Below are positions 11,301 to 25,200 of a stretch of 64,000 nt of DNA, one piece after another. Under the pieces are notes generated by a model. The model worked only from the letters and a program-made list of their open reading frames with translations, ran no database searches and was not told the origin of the DNA. The translations under genes and the position numbers were made by a program. Every line of letters starts with the position of its first letter. The stretch's first letter is position 1. Source of the stretch: Lolium rigidum (Eukaryota > Streptophyta > Magnoliopsida > Poales > Poaceae); NCBI RefSeq assembly GCF_022539505.1, contig NC_061512.1:149775962-149839961 (forward strand). Reading direction: 5' to 3'.

Positions 11301-14300
11301 TAGTTTCATATGCTGGTACCGCAAAAGATTTCTGAAAAAATGGACGATTGCTGTAAATTTACCATAATAGTCAATAAAAAGCTTTTTTATATTTGTGTTT
11401 ACTGACTGCACAATTTCTGTTACAAACATACTACCTCTGTTCCAAAATGTAAGCCTTTTAGAAAGCTAAATTATACTGTGCCAATTATGTTCGCATGTTC
11501 TGTATCAGGGAAGAAGGTGGCGCATCGCAAAGACGATCTCAATGAGATAGTCGAGCATTTCAATGTAAGTTGCTTGTTTGCTGATAATATTTCTTTTGGG
11601 TGGCTATGTTTCTCTTACTCAGTTGTTTGTTTCTCTTTGCTTTGTGTATTAAGTTTAGAGAACTGATGGACCTTTTTATCTTCTTGTCCTCCCTGTACCT
11701 TTGCATGAGTTGCTACAAAAAAAAGTATGTGTGAGAAGATATATTAACACAACCACAAGAAGACACCATATCTTCTTCCTCCTCCCAGACTTTCTCTTGC
11801 TCCACTGCTGGTACACTATTGGTCCGCTTTGCTATCACATTTCCCTCCACATTCCTCTCCCCACTTGCTCCTTGTTGCGTCTTTCCGCTGAACCGTTGCA
11901 TGGAGAGAACATACATATTGTTCTTTCTCTACTCATGCATGAGGCACACAAGATGGCATTTTATTGTGATGCAAGCTCCATCGTAGTATATTCACAATCT
12001 AACAGCTCATCCTATACTCATGCATATCTTCTTAGGATCCAGAGTTCCAGACTCACTGAACGTGGTTGCAAAGACACAACAAACTCACTGACTGTTAACA
12101 TATTTGTCCTATATTTATAAGACTGGATCTATATATGTTACACACTAGGGTAGGAATTGGAAGGGGGTTGACTCAAGCTCATCACCAAAGTCGGGGGTCT
12201 AAGGAAAAGAAAGGGATACAAGTAGAGACCATCTGAAGGAGAAAGCAAATCCTGTGCTGCTATCTGCCTCCTTCGAACCTGCTGCTTTGNNNNNNNNNNN
12301 NNNNNNNNNNNNNNNNNNNNNNNNNNNNNNNNNNNNNNNNNNNNNNNNNNNNNNNNNNNNNNNNNNNNNNNNNNNNNNNNNNNNNNNNNCTGGATTACAA
12401 TCAGTCCTAAGACTGTTTTCTAAGAAATCTGGGGGATCATCCCAAGACCTACTCTCTACCTGTGTACAAGCATAGCGTGCACACTCATGAGCTACCTAAA
12501 CTCAAAGAGCTCAAAAGAGGAGCTCATCTCGTCTATTTCGCTTAACATAGGGGCTAAAGCCGAGTGCTGTGTCTTCCTTCCTCTCCACAGATTCACCAAC
12601 TCTGCACAGTCGGACTCACAGATGACTCGCACAAAACCATGTTGCTTTGCAAAGGCTACTGCATCTCTGAAGGCAAGTGCTTCGACAGAGAGAGGATCCG
12701 AGATGCCTTGGTAAACGTGACACCTCGCAGCCCTAAAACCCCATGCATCTCTCGCAACACCTCCACCTCCTGCAATACCCTGCTCCTCTCTAACTGCACC
12801 ATCACAGTTCAGTTTTATCACGTCTGGCCCTGGACCATGCCTTTGTATTTATGGGGTTACTGTTGTCAACCATACCTTTGTGTGCATAAGTGTGCAATTA
12901 GTTAGTAGCACAAGCACCTCACCTCATCCCCCCTTACACCATGGGGTCGCATCTTCGCTAGTCATACTTGTTGAAGACCAACCCTTGAACCGAGCACGCG
13001 CTGTACACAAAGTAGAGAAGTTGAACCTTGCGATTCAGCACATGAGGACCAATCGAAGATGATCTCACGCAGCAAGGCAAGGGACTTTTGACAAGCTTAC
13101 CTCGAAACTCGGTTACGGGTTTCTACCCTGAAACTCGCAGCAGCGTTCTAAGTCAAAACATAACTTGAATTTTACATGCCACATAACATGGTTTCATAGT
13201 AGCGCAGGCAACTCCAAAACTTGAACGACAAACAAGTATAAATTAACTGGTGCACCATGGTGCCTGGCCACCACGAATCATAAAAGAAACCTGCACACCA
13301 AACTGGGAAGTGATTTGTCTCTCCTTTTGATATTTGGAAAGTGCACTCCTTGTACACCTACGATGCAATCTGGCACCCACGATGCAATCGTACGGTCATG
13401 ATGCTTTCTGCCTAGGCACCATGGTGCCCCATTTGGGCTTTCTATATTTATATAGATATACTCCGTATATATTTTGGGTAAACACAAAAGGAAGTAAAAC
13501 AGGAATGCGCGGACTTTATTTTTGTGTTTGCACTTTCTTGCATAAGTTACTTCTGTGGGACAAACAAAAACTAGAAGTACAGCCTTTTCCTGGTTCTCTT
13601 GTGGTCAAGCCAATATATTTTCTTTTCTTTAATAAATTGAATTGCATTCAAAACGTGTGCAGTAAGGGCTCTGGTTGTGGCGATCTTCATCGATGGCTAC
13701 TTCCATGTAACGTAGCATGAGTCCAATCAGGAATCCTTTCACTTGACATCTCCTCTTGATATAATTCAGCTACTAGGAATATACCTTGGCACAACTACTT
13801 GATTCCTCTGAACCAATTTAACCTCCTGAAGAGCAGCAACTTGCCTAAAGCAGAATTTGTTTACTACCCATTGAACCCATTCGATGGCCCTTCTACCTGG
13901 GTGAGTGTATTTGGGTACAGTTCTCTTGTTTTGGAGTAGTTTTTTTATACATATATCAGTACGCGAATCTCCTTTCTGAGCTAATGGGGGCACAAAATCC
14001 AACTTGTTTACATGGTAGTATGATTTGGCATCGTTCAAGCTCCACCACTAGTCTACAGGTACAGCAGTTAACTTATCTTAAGAACCTTGGAGGGTAAGCA
14101 GTTGCGGCATCAGTACTTGTTATGATAAGCATGGTGGTCCAGTTGGATTCTATTAGGGTTTCACCACCATCTTTCGGCATTTATTCAATCATTTGTGATG
14201 TGGATCTCGAACTGTATTTGTTTTATACCTTTCTGTGGCATCTTATTTTAATGTAATGAATTTTGTTATGTTTCCACATCCTGATGCTATGCAACTTTTC

Positions 14301-17300
14301 AGATTGATGTTGAAAATCCTTGTGTAATCATGAGTCAAGACAAAAGTAGAGAATTCCTGCACTCAGGAAATGACAAGGATAAGTTTAAGGTAATCAGTTC
14401 TTTCAGTTTTCTGCTGATACCATTATATCAATATGTATGCTTTCCGAAAATTTATTTTATGCATTGGAACATCTGTGGTTTGATGGACGTGAATGAATTT
14501 GTATAGTCCTACTCTCTGGGCTTCCTATGCTATTTTGGTCACTTCTAGATGTATTCAGTCGTGTTGTGACGCGTGCTGTCTGTTTGTCAGTTGGATAATA
14601 ATACTGCCATTGCATTCTCATGTACCTCTTGGGTTTCCAGCTTTGCACATAACTTATTAGCATTTTCTATAGACTTCAATAGATCATGATTTGGTGAGAA
14701 CATGACACTCAATGTATTCAATGTCATGCCAGATATCTTTTGACAGCTTACTATTTCATACAGTATGACCCTTGAGCCCAAGTGCTAAAAAATGCAGTGG
14801 TGCTGTTGAATTAAGCTCATCATTCTGCCTTATACCTGTACAAACTCTATTTCTTCGTCTGATATAACTCCGAACACTGTTCTTGTTATTTTACTGTTTA
14901 TGCATTATGTCTTGTTGCAGTTCTTTTTCAAGGCTACTCTTCTTCAACAAGTAAATGAGTTGCTTGAGACAATAAGAGATCAGCTGAACAATGCAGACTC
15001 TATTGTTCAAGAGTTGGAGAAGTCAATTAAGCCAGTGATGAGAGAACTTGATGAATTGCGAGAGAAGATAAAGAATATGGAACACATAGAAGAGATAGCA
15101 CATGATATTGATAATTTGAAGAAGAAGTTAGCTTGGTCATGGGTTTATGGTGTCGACAAGCAAATTGAGGAACAAACAGTGAAACTCCAGAAACTCAAAG
15201 AGCGAATTCCTGCATGCCAAGAAAGAATTGATCGAAGTACAGTAAGTTGTGACCTTTTTACTCTGAAGTCCATTGTGCCATCGTATCCTCTGAGGAACCA
15301 TTGTGCTTCTGTGTGACCATTTAATGTAACATGAAAATCCATGCAATCCATAAGGTAGAGAGTCCTACCTTACTGCGTAAAAAACTGGTAAATAGTTCCA
15401 CTTCACGAATAATTCAATTTAGTGTCAGGAAGAAATCGATATTTGTTGGTCAATATTTTATCAAATTTGTTTGGAAGTGTACTAGCTGTTTTTCCATTTG
15501 CAGTCCAAAATGGACTCAGAAGGGATTTCTTTACATGTGCTGAATTTTCACGTGTTTTTCTCGTCTAAGCTGAAGTTCATGCAAGCTTGGTTACGGTATG
15601 GCCATACATCTATTTCTTATTAGAACATGATTTGTTTGCCTCGGGCCATTTTCAAGTGATGCTTTTGCCAATATATTGGTGATGGAGTGAATTACAACAG
15701 TATTGTGACAAAACCATTGCCCTTATTGGAATCTGTATCAACCATTTTATTCTCTATATATTACTCCCTACAAGTTAATAGCTTATCACAATTCACACTC
15801 TTTCCTAGTGATTAGCAACATTTTCTTATGAGTACTGCGTCGTCAACCTCGTGTAGTCATTCTTTCTTGGCCACTTTGAATTCATCATCTGTCAACAATC
15901 CTGTTGAAGATAACACCATTTGTCAAGCTTCATTTGTTCTAGCAGCTATTTGTTACCCTGCTCCATGTGAACTGTATAGTTATGCTTGAAATCACACATT
16001 TTAAATTAACATTTTTTCGTATTTGTGGTTTTAAATTTTGATTGTTCATTTACCAAATTGTATTTCCATATCTTGTAGGCCGCCATAGATGAACTGAAGA
16101 AAGAACTAATTGAAAAGGAAGAAATCGTCAACTCTTTGAGGGATAAGACTCGTGAAGTGAACATGATGAAAAAAAGTATGGAAGACAAGATTGCTGAGGT
16201 ATGTGAGTAGTTGGAATTAGGGATATTATAAATGGGACAAGAGGAAGCTCTCTCATGACCTGAACGACTTCTGCTGTCTGATCATGCATCTAGAGCCTTC
16301 TTGGCCGTCTGATGCTCCTGGCCGTATGTCCCACACCCGCTACTCTGGGAAACAAATCGCTGGCCTCTCGTTGGATCCCAAAAGAACAGTTATGATTGGG
16401 AAACGCATGCATAATCAAAACCCACCTCCCCTCACAGCACACATATTTGAAACTGTAGGAGGTAGAGCCTGCATGCAGCTCTATTGTCGTTGTACATGGA
16501 AGTATAAAATGATGGCCATAATCTATTTTCTGGCTGTCACATCCTTGCGTCTCCTGTGTTTAGTAGGCCTATTAGTTATCATTATGTCTAGTTCCCTTTG
16601 TGGTTATTCTTGCAGCACTAAGTCTAAAATAAATTTTAGCTTACTAATATGTTCATTTCACCTGTGTCACACTGTCACAACAATTACCTTAAATATTGCT
16701 ACTCAGAAGTGTTGGGATTCCTATTGCTGGCAGCTTATTTTTGTTTAGTACTAATTCTGCTTGAAATACAAGGATTACTAAGTTTCTAGTCCTGTTTGAA
16801 AATGTAACATGTGTGCAAATTCAATATCACTTTCTCCTCATTTCTGAGTGAATACCCTCACTAACTGATCGTCAAGACATTAACACCAGGGATATCATGG
16901 TCCCTGTTAAGTTTTCTCGGTTTATGACCAACTTAATCTCCATGCCACTGATTGTTATCAATACATTATCTGAATTTCAAAAAAAAACTCCATTCTGGAT
17001 AAAAATGGGCTCTTTAAATGGAGGACGCATTCTGAGGGGGTGGGCTCTAGTATTATGGTTGGGCATGGGTATGTGTAAAGCAAGTCACTGGGGCACAATG
17101 TTTTCTTTAGAAATATTAAATTTGTTAGATTGGTAGTGCTGTCAATTTAAGCATAATGCCTGATATTATTTCTATAACAGTTAAACCTGAGTACGAGCTA
17201 TCTGCTATTGTTGGGATGGAAATGATTGTGACTTCACTTTTCTTTGTTACCAACTGTCCATGTTCCTTTTGTTTACAGGTTGTGAAGCAGACGATAGAAC

Positions 17301-20300
17301 TAGAGGCAGAGCATGTGCGCGGTACACGTTTGCTGGAGAAAATGAATGTCCAGCTAAAGAAATTGCAGGCACAACTTCATGATTTTCGAACACAGCATAT
17401 GCAGTCGACCCAGGTGAGCCGCTCTTTCAAACCCCATGCAAAAGGTGTACCTTGAAGCAATCTGTAGCAGATAGTGTTACAAAGAACTTAGGCAGTCTTT
17501 TGCTATTGATAAGCTAGACTTGGTGAAGAATATCCTCGAGCTTGATGACCCTTATAAACCAGACAAGATCCTCTCAGAGGGCCGATGAGAGTAACATTTG
17601 GTCATATAATTGGGGTACTCGTTTCTCTGCAAACAAGATATACAAACTCAATTTTGAACATATTCAGGCCCCCATTTTCTCTCCTTGGATCTGGAAATCA
17701 AAGTGCACACCAAGGATCAAATCTTTCTTCTGGCTTCTTGCCAATGACCGCCTAAACACGAAGGATATGCTTAGGAGGAAAAACTTCACACTCAATGATA
17801 ACTGCATGTGCCGCCTATGTGATGATGGTTTATTGGAAACCATGGATCATCTCTTCTGGAAGTGTAATTTCAGTAGGCAATGTTGGCATTACATCAACAT
17901 CGCACTTGAGGATCTAGCAGTAGGAATGCTCTTATTTTTGACAATGCTACACTACTGTTAGGGCTTGGTCCTTTTCTTCAAAAGAGATCTCTTCCTTCTT
18001 TCTTACAGAATGAAGGATGATCTAAAATCTTATCTTGTAGCTTGGCTAGACGCTTTGTAATTCTCTTTGGTTATACCCGGGCTAAGCCCTTCTGTATATT
18101 CCCTCCTCCTCTCTTCCTTGTACATGTTTTATCTCTTTAATAAATTTTTACTGTCGGGGCCTCCCCTACAGTTTTCAGCTCAAAAAAAGAACTTAAGCAG
18201 TTTGCCTAGAGGCCTAGGCAGCTGCCAGACAACGGAGGACAGTGCACATCAGTCTTGTAGTGGTCAACTTGGTTGTGCAGAGTAAAAAATTGCTACCAGA
18301 GTCTATGATAGGTGGGATAAAAATCTAAGAAAGTGCGGTATGCAACTATCGTGACGGTAACCAAACAATTACTGAACTTCTCTGCCTAACATTTTGGTAA
18401 TATGTGCCTACAAACCAAAATGCCCTAATTCATTACCAAATGCCCTAATACGTGGCTACAAACCAAAATGGTACATGGCCATGATATTTCTTTCATACGG
18501 GTGGCTTATTGGCTTGACTTCACCCCTAGAAAAAAATCTTAGTGTTGTATTCTTGATGCATAATGGGTACATGTCACATGTTAACTGGTCAAATCATATT
18601 TTTGGGTTTGACAAATAGCTAATTATGATCATTTCATATCTAAATTTGTCAAATGAGAGGGTAACCTTTTCCTCAGAAGAAGTTAAACGTATGAGTTATT
18701 CAGTTTTAAGTTAGAAGGGATGAAATATGCTGATCAAGCAAACTAAAGAGACCAGACATGTTCTTGGCAATGGAACTGCTGGACCCAAATATTTAGGTCT
18801 TTCTAAGTCATTTGTATAGAACGTAGCTGATGGCACTGTGTTGTTTTGTTCTTTTCCTTGTTCTGATCACTAGTTATATGCCTACTCTCAAGTGCTAACT
18901 GCTCGCCTTGGTCAAGTTTAGTGGGGTTATCTCCTAAAAAGTTCAAGTAATGTGTGAACCTTGTCATCAGCTGTTCCGAAAGATTTTCACTATAGTGTTG
19001 CACACCTCTTGATTTCGTTTGTATTTCCTTGGCTTTATATGTTCCAGTATCGTTATTCTGTCTGAATCATTTCATTATCAATCTAAAGGCTGAAGCATCT
19101 CAAATTGAGGAAGACATCAAGACAATTCAAGGAGAGATTGATAATCTTCATTCAAGTGTTACAAGGTTATTCAATTGTCCTGCTTATTTATGCTTTAACT
19201 ACAACCAAGTGTAAGTTCTTGGTTATTTGATGCCGCCTTCTATGCCATTCAGGTTAAGAGAGGAGGAAAAAAATTTCTCTGAAGAATTATCAGGCATTCA
19301 AAAATCTATCACTGACATTACAAAAGAGGTATTTTAAACTCAATGTCAACTACTGTTAGTACATGGTGATGACTTTTTTGGAGTAGGCTTTCATTCTAGT
19401 TCTATTGTGCTTTCCTGCATAATAAACTTTAAACTCTGGAAGGACAATAAAACTTATAATGTTACTCGGTCCACTTCAATCACAATAAGACCCATTTCGG
19501 ACCCAAAACACTTGCTAAAGAAAAGGTCCTTAAACCATAAATATGAATTGTATTTTTTATATTACAGAAGTATTTGTTCAGATGGACCCACTTCTACCAT
19601 TTGCCTATGGCCTAGATGTTCATCAAGATATTATTAATGGGTTTTATTGTGAGATCCACACCGACAGATGTAGGTCCGCTCCGACTTTATTTGCTGAATC
19701 CAATCGATCATGGGTGGCCCTCTTCGTTCAGTCTTTACAGGTTTTGTCAATGTAGGAATAGTTTATCTGCACTAACTTTTGAACGCATGTATTTGACTGG
19801 AGAAATTGTCTCCATACCTAGTGGTAAGACGCCTGTGCTATACTGCAGAACAAAAAATATGACGTGACACAGAGTTGACTCACGTTAGATGTAAGTGAAT
19901 TCACTGTGATGCTTTCATTTACTGGAGCCGACAGAGGAGACATTAGCTTGCTGCTATGCTCATATGTTTGTATGGCCACACTCATTCCCCGACAGGGCCT
20001 TGGCACTTGGCAGGTTGCCGTTGACCAGTGGCGATGAGTGAGTGGTGATATGTATTCTAGATAATGTAATTATGTATAGTGTTATTCATAGAGAACGTGT
20101 ATTCTGTAATTATGAGTAGTGATATGTATTCTAGATAATGTAATTATGTGTAGTGTTATTCATAGAGAACGTGTATTCTGGATAGCCTTACTTGTAGAGA
20201 GTATTTATCTCTTTTTACTGGTTCTCATATGTTTTACTTCTTTCTGATTCCTAGTACTTAACAGAGCGGCAGAATCTGGCGCCACACACTAATAATTAGA

Positions 20301-22157
20301 CTTAAGTGTACGTTTTCCAGGTCTAAGTGAATTCTGATTAGATCCATTAAAAATTCCAAAGCACCTGCACATGACATGGATTTCTCTCCCTTTTAGTACA
20401 TCCAGCTCAAAGTTCGATTAACTATTAAAATCTTGTGTGTTCACATGGTTTCAAGCTCGGTATGAGCTTTGGTTAGGTACGATTGAAGAAATGGTCATGT
20501 ACTATCCATCTGAAAAGCACCACTTATAAATATCTGCAGTATGCACCATTTGAAGTTCACAAGTCTTCTATATTTTGTGTGTGTGTACTTGGCCAACTTT
20601 TGTCTGCTTTGAAAGTCTGAAAATGTGTCTTCTTGTACCATTCATGACACTACACTTTCTTTCACAGATAACTGAAAACGATAGCAGGTTTCAACAATTG
20701 AAATCTCAAATTAATGATCTTCAACACCGTCAAAGTAATAAGGTTATATTCTCTCTTAGTCTATGGTATCCACCAAGCAGTACACACTCTTTTTTGGTGA
20801 TTTTAGTAGCAACTGCTCTCTAACATCTATTTACATGCAATTAATGCTTCATCTTAGGTGACCGCATTTGGGGGACAAAGAGTTCTGAACCTCTTGGAAA
20901 CAATTGAGAGTAGCTACAGACGATTCAAAAACCCACCTATTGGTCCGATCGGAGCTCATCTGGTATGGAAGTGCTGATTATCTTGATTCTTGTCTCGGAT
21001 TGGTTAGTCTTGAATATGCTGATTATTGATAATACCATGAGAAGTACCTGATGCGATTGAAAATTTGATGACTCGTCAGTCCATATTGCTTTTTTTAACT
21101 GTCTGCACTGGTTTGTTGGCAACTTGTACTATTATAGCACATCCTTTTAGTTTTGTCAGCTTTTGTCTATTTGTTTATTCACGACTTAACAGGTGGTGGC
21201 CTAACTATTATTCCCAGCCTATGTCAATGCTGTGTTCTCCTAGAACAGTTGCGTTGGTTCCTACAAAGTTCTTAACCATCGTACTACTTCATTACAGGGC
21301 ATTGATATTACCTGTCCTTTGTTTCTCCTAGTATCTCTTGCTGCTCTAGAGCCTGTGTTGACTCTGTAAAGCAAGTCTGGAAATGCCGGAGTGCTAATTG
21401 GTGCACATGATTTTGAGGATTCAGATGTGAATCTAAAAAGAATCTCAAACAGTTCAAACATGTGCTTCATGTTAGAATATGGAGACCTTAAAAAAAGCGT
21501 GCAAAGTTGTGACCAATTGTGTGTTGCATAGGAAGGCATAAGATTACACTAAACTTTTGTAGTATAAGCACAATCTTCTCTTTGTTTGTACAATAGACAT
21601 ATGATCAAATTTTTGGACAATTTTTTGCGGACACATTTGTTTTAGCATGATGCATGCGTTTAAATTTTTGGGTATTATCTGGAGATGTAAAAAACGCAAA
21701 CCAAAATGTTTGTGCACCTGTGTGCACAAAATCTTCTCTCTAGTCTGCCTCCGATGTTGACTGGTCTTTGTATCTGAGTTCTTCACCCAATAAATTCTTT
21801 TATGTTGGAAATAAGCACAAATACATGTCCAAGTTGCATAGGGGTTTAGCCCTAATCCTACTTAGTCTGACTACCTATGAAATCTAGTTGAAGCCAGCTT
21901 CATACGTGGGCATTGTTCTGGTCGAAAGCACTGGCCAGGAGCGATCTAGTCAAGTTAGCTTGTGCTAGTTGGTATGTTGCTCTCACTGGAAAGTACTCGG
22001 CGGGTCGCATTGACAATACGGGATCTGCGCCAGCAATTAACGCCTTCGGAAATCTAAACTATTTGCTTGAGTTCTGCTGTTGATTTCAGTTCATCTGAGT
22101 AACTGTCATCTGAGTAACTGTTTCATATTTGTTCTCATTGCATCAAATAACATGAAT

Positions 22158-22203
<46 letters not shown>

Positions 22204-25200
22204 AGCCTTTATTCCCAAACAAGTTGGGGTAGGCTAGAGGTGAAACCCATAAGATCTCGTAACCAACTCATGGTTCTGGCACATAGATAGCAAGCTTCCA
22301 CGCGGCTCTTTCCATGGCTAGTTCTTTGGTGATACTCCAGTCCTTCAGATCTCTCTTTACGGACTCCTCCCATGTCAAGTGTGGTCTACCCCATCCTCTC
22401 TTGACATTATCAGCACGCTTTAGCCGTCCACTATGCACTGGAGCTTCTGGAGGCCTGCGCTGAATATGCCCAAACCATTTTAGACGATGTTGGATAAGCT
22501 TCTCTGCAATCGGTGCTACACCAACTCTATCTCGTATATCACCATTCCGGACTCGGTCCTTCCTCGTGTGGCCACACATCCATCTCAACATGTGCATCTC
22601 CGCCACACCTAACTGTTGAACATGCCGCCTTTTAGTCGGCCAGCACTCAGCGCCATACAACATTGCGGGTCGAACCGCCGTCCTATAGAACTTGCCTTTT
22701 AGCTTTTGTGGCACTCTCTTATCACAAAGAATGCCAGAAGCTTGGCGCCACTTCATCCATCCGGCTTTGATCCGGTGGTTCACATCTTCATCAAATAACA
22801 TGAATGCAAAATATATTTGTTGTCTTATGTCAATCCCGTAGAAATAGAAAGATGTTGTAATTATACTTGTAGTCCTTGTCAAAGTTTGGGTACTGCACGT
22901 GTAGTACAAATCAATGGTATAAAGCTGGTTCTTTCATATGGTATTGTCTTTTCTAAAATATATGGTTATAGGCTTATAGCTGCATTATTTCTTCCAAACC
23001 TTAATAATGCTTGTTGTTCTGCAGAAACTTGCTAGTGAGTTCTGGTCTGTGGCAGTTGATTGCGCATGCGGGAGGCTTTTGGATGCTTTTATTGTCTCTT
23101 GTCATAAGGATTTGCAAATTTTACGGGAATGTGCGAATAAAGTGCACTACGGTTACCTTCAAATTATCATATATGATTTTACTAGACCACGGTAAGATTA
23201 AAGGCCTTACATTTTCTTCAATTTTCCTGTTTATTTTGATGAATTCTAATTTCGTGACTTTTTATAGGTTGTTGATTCCAGATCATAGACTTCCTACAAC
23301 AGAGCACCCGACAGTACTTTCAGTTATTCATTCAGAAAATGATACTGTAGTAAATGTATTGGTGGACCAGGTATGATAATACATAAACTTCACACAATTA
23401 CTATGTTGGTCTAAAAAAATTGGTCCAACTACCATATGTCCAAACACCAAGGGGGACCAAATTTAAGTAATTATAAAGGAATTGGAATGTGGTTACACTA
23501 TGTCGTATTTCAACCATATGATTTCTGTTATTATCGACTGCATTTGTAGTGCATGGAAAAGTTACAACAACTGCACATTTGATTCCCTGAACAGATATTT
23601 ATTTTGAAATTACAGAATCCAAGTAGACTGGGCAGCTAGACTGGGCAACTAGTGAAATGTTCAGATGCTTCAGTTTGACATATTATTATTGGAGCACATT
23701 TGCTAAAGTTCCTTTGTTTCAGGGCAACGCTGAAAGGCAGGTCCTGGTTCGAGATTATGAAGTGGGAAAATCTGTTGCATTTGATTCTAGGATACAAAAC
23801 ATGAAGGAAGTGTATACGGCTGATGGGTACAAAATGTAAGTATCGGTGGTGGTGCTCATGTTAAGTTTGGTAATATTTTAACCATTTACCTAGTTATATG
23901 ATGCAGTTTAGTTTTGTTCTACCATAGTAAATCCTGCTATAAGTAATTTTAGAATCCTAAGGGCATTTCTATCACCATGTGCCCCCACATGTTATGTATA
24001 ATTGCAGATCCCAGCTGTACTTTTTTATTTTGCAAAAATGCGAAGGACCTTTGAGTTTCATTTCATTGAAAAGGTTGAGTTTGAGTTACAATCCTCCCAG
24101 GAAGCATGATACAAGTATTACAGGTAAACCAGTGTACATCCCAAGTTGATGGCAGCACAGCTCGGAGTCCTTTGGCGCCAGCATTTGCTCATAGAGTGGC
24201 CTCCTTTTTGATCTTAGCAACAACGACACAGATCGAGGGTTGGGTACCTTTAAAGATGCACTTATTCCTGTGCTTCCAGATCATCCACGTTGTGAGAAGG
24301 GCGGCAGAGGCCAGCCCTTGCGTCTCTGCTTTGCCGTATCCTGCTTTGCCTGCAGCCACCAATCCATCAGCGTTGCCTCCTGGTTGGGTGCCCTAGTCAG
24401 TGTCCTGAGCCAAGCAAGGACCTTATGCCGAGTTTGGCGGGAGACGGGCCGCTTGGCATGAGGTCCTCACTTGGCTCAGTTGGTTTAGTTTGGCGGGAGA
24501 TCAGCCAACCAATGCATTTTGTGTACCTGCTTAATGATTTACCGTCTTTCAATCTTGTGAAATCGACTAGGTCAGTTTTTCGGAGTTTCACAGTGGCAAG
24601 CGGCAACCCCAGGTAGGTGCAGGGAAATGGTTGGCACACAGGATTAGTAGTGACCTGATTCACAATTTGCTGGTGTTCGTGATTCGAATTTGCGATTCAC
24701 AATTCTACACTTCCTAAAATCAGAGTTATTTTGGGATTGTAGCCAACTAAACCCTAGTTAGTAGTTACCTGATAAGCAATATCCTACATCAGGTAAGTTC
24801 ATATTACCTGATTGTCATGTCCTGTGTGTTTTAGTGCTCAACGCAATTTTACAGATGCACTTTATATTCATGAACATATTTTTGGAAATAATGTATCATG
24901 CAAATTGCTAGATAACTTCGTTCATAAAAGAAACCAGCATGCTAGGTAGCATCTTATTGTTGTATGATTTTACGCTCATTAATTGATGATCATGTTGCCT
25001 TTCAATTTTTTTCCAGGTTTTCTAGAGGGTCTGTTCAGACCATTCTTCCTCCATACAAAAATAGAAGAGCTGGTCGGTTGTGCAGTTCAGTGGGAGAAAA
25101 AATAGCTGAACTGATAAATGAAGCTAATGGTATTGAAAAAATAAAGTCGGAAAAGAGCGCTCAGAGAAGGAAGTTAGTTAGTGACCAACAAAACATCGAA

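Larger units (their letters stand above)
11565..14302. other. SMC6 intron 4
   Basis: 2738 bp, the longest intron. It contains an antisense RNase H-like fragment (12390-12821) and a 100-N gap (12290-12389). The rest (11565-12250, 12822-14302) shows no gene. A short GGCACCATGGTGCC palindrome occurs near 13420 and a near copy near 13250. Confidence 0.75.

Noticed and set aside
13245..13432. Palindrome GGCACCATGGTGCC and a near copy, as a possible operator or MITE end
   Set aside because: No inverted terminal repeats or target duplication could be paired with them. They may be remnants of coding sequence.
16284..16748. 154-codon frame in intron 7
   Set aside because: No recognisable domain, no repeat borders, and it reads as low-complexity intron translation.
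22158..22202. (CAA)n run as an independent microsatellite
   Set aside because: It lies directly at the 3' end of the antisense RTE element and inside the target duplications, so it is the element's tail.
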